Shown here: positions 4,141 through 5,805 of the stretch, one piece after another
Position numbering within the stretch: position 1 is the stretch's first letter
Layout: every line of letters starts with the position of its first letter
Assembly (NCBI GenBank): GCA_002325645.1
Contig: DCSN01000204.1
Span: forward strand, 1 to 5,805
Origin: Pseudanabaena sp. UBA1465
Lineage (GTDB): Bacteria; Cyanobacteriota; Cyanobacteriia; Pseudanabaenales; Pseudanabaenaceae
Length of the DNA stretch: 5,805 nt
Reading direction: 5' to 3'
The notes under the pieces: generated by a model
What the model was told of the DNA's origin: nothing
Databases searched by the model: none
The model's input: only the letters and a program-made list of their open reading frames with translations
Program-made: the position numbers and the translations under genes

Positions 4141-5754
4141 ATGACTGGAGATATTTCGCGGAAACAGATCATGACCTCAGATGTCAAAACTCTAGCAGCG
4201 ATCGATGTAGGGACAAACTCTATTCATATGGTGATTGTGCAGATCAAAACCTCGATCCCTAGTTTTAGTGTAATTGAGTCAGAAAAAGCCACCGTCAGGC
4301 TAGGAGAGCGTTGCTCGCAAACAGGAAATTTGACTGAAGATGCGATGCGGCGATCGCTAGAAGCTTTGAAACGATGCCAAGAGATCTGTCGTACTCAAAA
4401 GGTTGAAGAAATTATCGCGGTAGCAACTAGTGCTACTCGCGAGGCTCCAAATGGGTTGGAATTTATTCGGCGCATTTACGAAGAATTGGGGCTACATATT
4501 GAAGTAATTTCAGGGCAGGAGGAAGCACGCCGCATTTACTTAGGAGTAATTTCGGCGATGGAACTGAAGGATGAACCCCATCTATTGATTGATATTGGTG
4601 GCGGTTCTACGGAAATGATTTTGGGGGATGGTAGCGATCCGACCTATCTGAGTAGCACCAAAATTGGGGCAGTCAGGTTAACGGATTTATTTGTTAGTAC
4701 CGATCCTATTTCCCAACCAGAATATGATCGGCTTTTAGGTTACATTCTTGGTTCGATTGAGCGCCCAACCGATGATGTGCGATCGCTGTTACAGGAGCAG
4801 AACATTAAATCCCTCAAGGCGATCGGCACATCGGGAACCATTGAAACCTTAGCAATATTACATTCTAAAGAAAAAACAGGTTTAGTTCCTAATCCTTTAC
4901 AAGGTTATGAGATTTCATTTGCAGACTTAGAAAATATCGTCTGGAGGTTACGCCGTGCTAGTTTAGAGGAACGCACAGCGATGGTGCGCCAAAAGAGAGC
5001 CGAGATTATCTTGGCAGGGGCTTTAGTTCTCTTAGAAACCATGCGCCTATTAGAAATTCCGAAAATCATGCTTTGTCAGAGGGCTTTGCGCGAAGGTTTA
5101 GTTGTCGATTGGATGATCCGTCATGGCTATATCGAAGATGGATGGCGCTATCAAAGTACTGTGCGCGATCGCAGTGTTCTCAAACTCGCTGACAAATATG
5201 GCATTGATACGAAATATGCGAAGCAAGTCGCTAACCATGCCCTAAGTCTGTTCGATCAAACTAAGGGGATTTTGCATGAATGGGAAGATAATGAGCGGCA
5301 TTTACTTTGGGCGGCGGCGATGCTGCATAATTCAGGACATCATATTAGCCATGATGCTCACCATAAGCATTCCTATTATTTAATTCGCAATGGTGAGTTA
5401 TTGGGCTATACGGAATCAGAGATTGAAGCGATCGCCAATCTGGCTCGCTATCACCGCAAGAGTGAGCCAAAGAAAAAACATGATAATTTCCAGAAATTAG
5501 GTAATGAACGCATGAAGTTATTTATTCGCCAAGCGAGTACTTTTTTACGCTTAGCCACGGCTTTAGATCGTCGGCAAATTGGCGCGATCGCTTCAATTTC
5601 TATGGGTTACAATCCGCGATCGCGTACTTGCAATTTACAACTATTTCCCAATCAACCTAATGATCCTTGCGCCCTAGAGCTTTGGAGCCTTGATTATAAA
5701 AAACAACCCTTTGAGTCTCAGTTTAACGTTACGCTATCAGTATCACTGCTGTAA
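4141..5754 (+). CDS. ppx: Exopolyphosphatase, Ppx/GppA family
   Basis: A 537-residue cytoplasmic enzyme expected to release orthophosphate processively from the ends of inorganic polyphosphate (EC 3.6.1.11); some relatives also hydrolyse pppGpp. The N-terminal half is the duplicated actin-like fold: phosphate-1 motif AAIDVGTNSIHMVIV (19-33, with Asp22), the catalytic glutamate region SGQEEARRIYLG (124-135, Glu127/Glu128), phosphate-2 motif DIGGGSTEM (151-159) and GTSGTIE (229-235). The C-terminal part (about 340-520) is the HD-like domain, with NHALSLFDQ (365-373), AAMLHNSGH (392-400), HHKHSYYLI (407-415) and LARYHRK (434-440). The HD pair itself reads His396-Asn397, so metal binding there is doubtful, as in several Ppx proteins (E. 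coli has His-Glu). Length suits the cyanobacterial family. Start: ATG 4141 is used, but ATG 4171 (MTSDVKTLAAIDVG) is equally plausible; neither has a clear Shine-Dalgarno. Polyphosphatase rather than guanosine pentaphosphatase activity is inferred from the family and from the full-length C-terminal region. Six HIP1 sites lie within. Confidence 0.93.
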   Translation: MTGDISRKQIMTSDVKTLAAIDVGTNSIHMVIVQIKTSIPSFSVIESEKATVRLGERCSQTGNLTEDAMRRSLEALKRCQEICRTQKVEEIIAVATSATREAPNGLEFIRRIYEELGLHIEVISGQEEARRIYLGVISAMELKDEPHLLIDIGGGSTEMILGDGSDPTYLSSTKIGAVRLTDLFVSTDPISQPEYDRLLGYILGSIERPTDDVRSLLQEQNIKSLKAIGTSGTIETLAILHSKEKTGLVPNPLQGYEISFADLENIVWRLRRASLEERTAMVRQKRAEIILAGALVLLETMRLLEIPKIMLCQRALREGLVVDWMIRHGYIEDGWRYQSTVRDRSVLKLADKYGIDTKYAKQVANHALSLFDQTKGILHEWEDNERHLLWAAAMLHNSGHHISHDAHHKHSYYLIRNGELLGYTESEIEAIANLARYHRKSEPKKKHDNFQKLGNERMKLFIRQASTFLRLATALDRRQIGAIASISMGYNPRSRTCNLQLFPNQPNDPCALELWSLDYKKQPFESQFNVTLSVSLL

Positions 5755-5805
5755 TACAGCGCTTTGCGCTAAATTAAAAACCCAAAGAAGTTTTTGAAAG
5801 TGCGG
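5755..5805. repeat. Small inverted repeats after ppx, possibly part of a dispersed element
   Basis: Right after the ppx stop (5752-5754) comes AGCGC-TTT-GCGCT (5758-5770), a five-bp stem with a three-base loop. Then AAAAAC (5776-5781) pairs with GTTTTT (5790-5795) around eight bases. Neither has a T tract typical of a terminator on the plus strand. On the minus strand the second stem is followed by an AT-rich run, so it could serve a convergent gene beyond the window. The sequence ends at AGTGCGG, which could be the first arm of a further GC-rich palindrome cut by the edge. Read as a likely repeat cluster, with modest certainty. Confidence 0.35.

Larger units (their letters stand above)
285..5623. 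repeat. HIP1 octamers (GCGATCGC), 16 copies scattered through the window
   Basis: Exact GCGATCGC occurs starting at 285, 379, 402, 637, 714, 1335, 1447, 2262, 3359, 3899, 4350, 4779, 5165, 5428, 5584 and 5616. All but the one at 1447 lie inside coding sequence. This abundance is the hallmark of cyanobacterial chromosomes and is the main taxonomic clue. Copies are dense in uvrC (6) and ppx (6) and sparse in the two kinase genes (1 and 2). The spacer between the kinases has none. Confidence 0.95.

Overview
The window comes from a cyanobacterium. The 8-mer GCGATCGC (HIP1, the highly iterated palindrome of cyanobacterial genomes) occurs 16 times in 5.8 kb, where a random sequence would be expected to hold about 0.1. 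The gene products also read like cyanobacterial versions of their families. AT-rich spacers holding GC-rich palindromic elements, with pieces such as GGCGCACGCTGCGCG and AGCGCTTTGCGCT, suggest a filamentous Pseudanabaena-like lineage. That genus guess is inference only.

Layout. (1) Bases 1-1427, minus strand: the first 475 codons of uvrC (excinuclease ABC subunit C), cut off by the left window edge inside what looks like a repeat element lying in the coding frame. (2) 1484-2608, minus: a soluble hybrid protein, REC - HisKA - HATPase_c. (3) 2609-2913: a 305-base spacer with a candidate promoter, two inverted repeats and a long terminator-like hairpin that runs into the next gene. (4) 2914-4023, minus: a second REC - HisKA - HATPase_c protein of the same architecture but a different sequence subtype. 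(5) 4024-4140: a divergent spacer with a 13-bp sequence repeated three times. (6) 4141-5754, plus: an exopolyphosphatase of the Ppx/GppA family with its C-terminal HD-like domain. (7) 5755-5805: a short tail with small inverted repeats.

Working together. The two kinases have no transmembrane or small-molecule sensor domain. Each has a receiver domain as its only visible input, so each probably takes a phosphoryl group or a protein contact from an upstream kinase and feeds a downstream regulator. Neither an upstream sensor nor a DNA-binding output regulator is in the window. The spacer between the kinases holds a strong hairpin and a candidate promoter, so they are probably separate transcription units. 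The first kinase and uvrC are 56 bases apart on the same strand and could be co-transcribed. Polyphosphate hydrolysis by Ppx and nucleotide excision repair by UvrC have no obvious functional link to the kinases beyond position.

I see no defence island, CRISPR array, tRNA, rRNA or transposase gene. The genes are ordinary cyanobacterial genes. The unusual content is in the small repeated or palindromic elements and in their overlap with gene ends.
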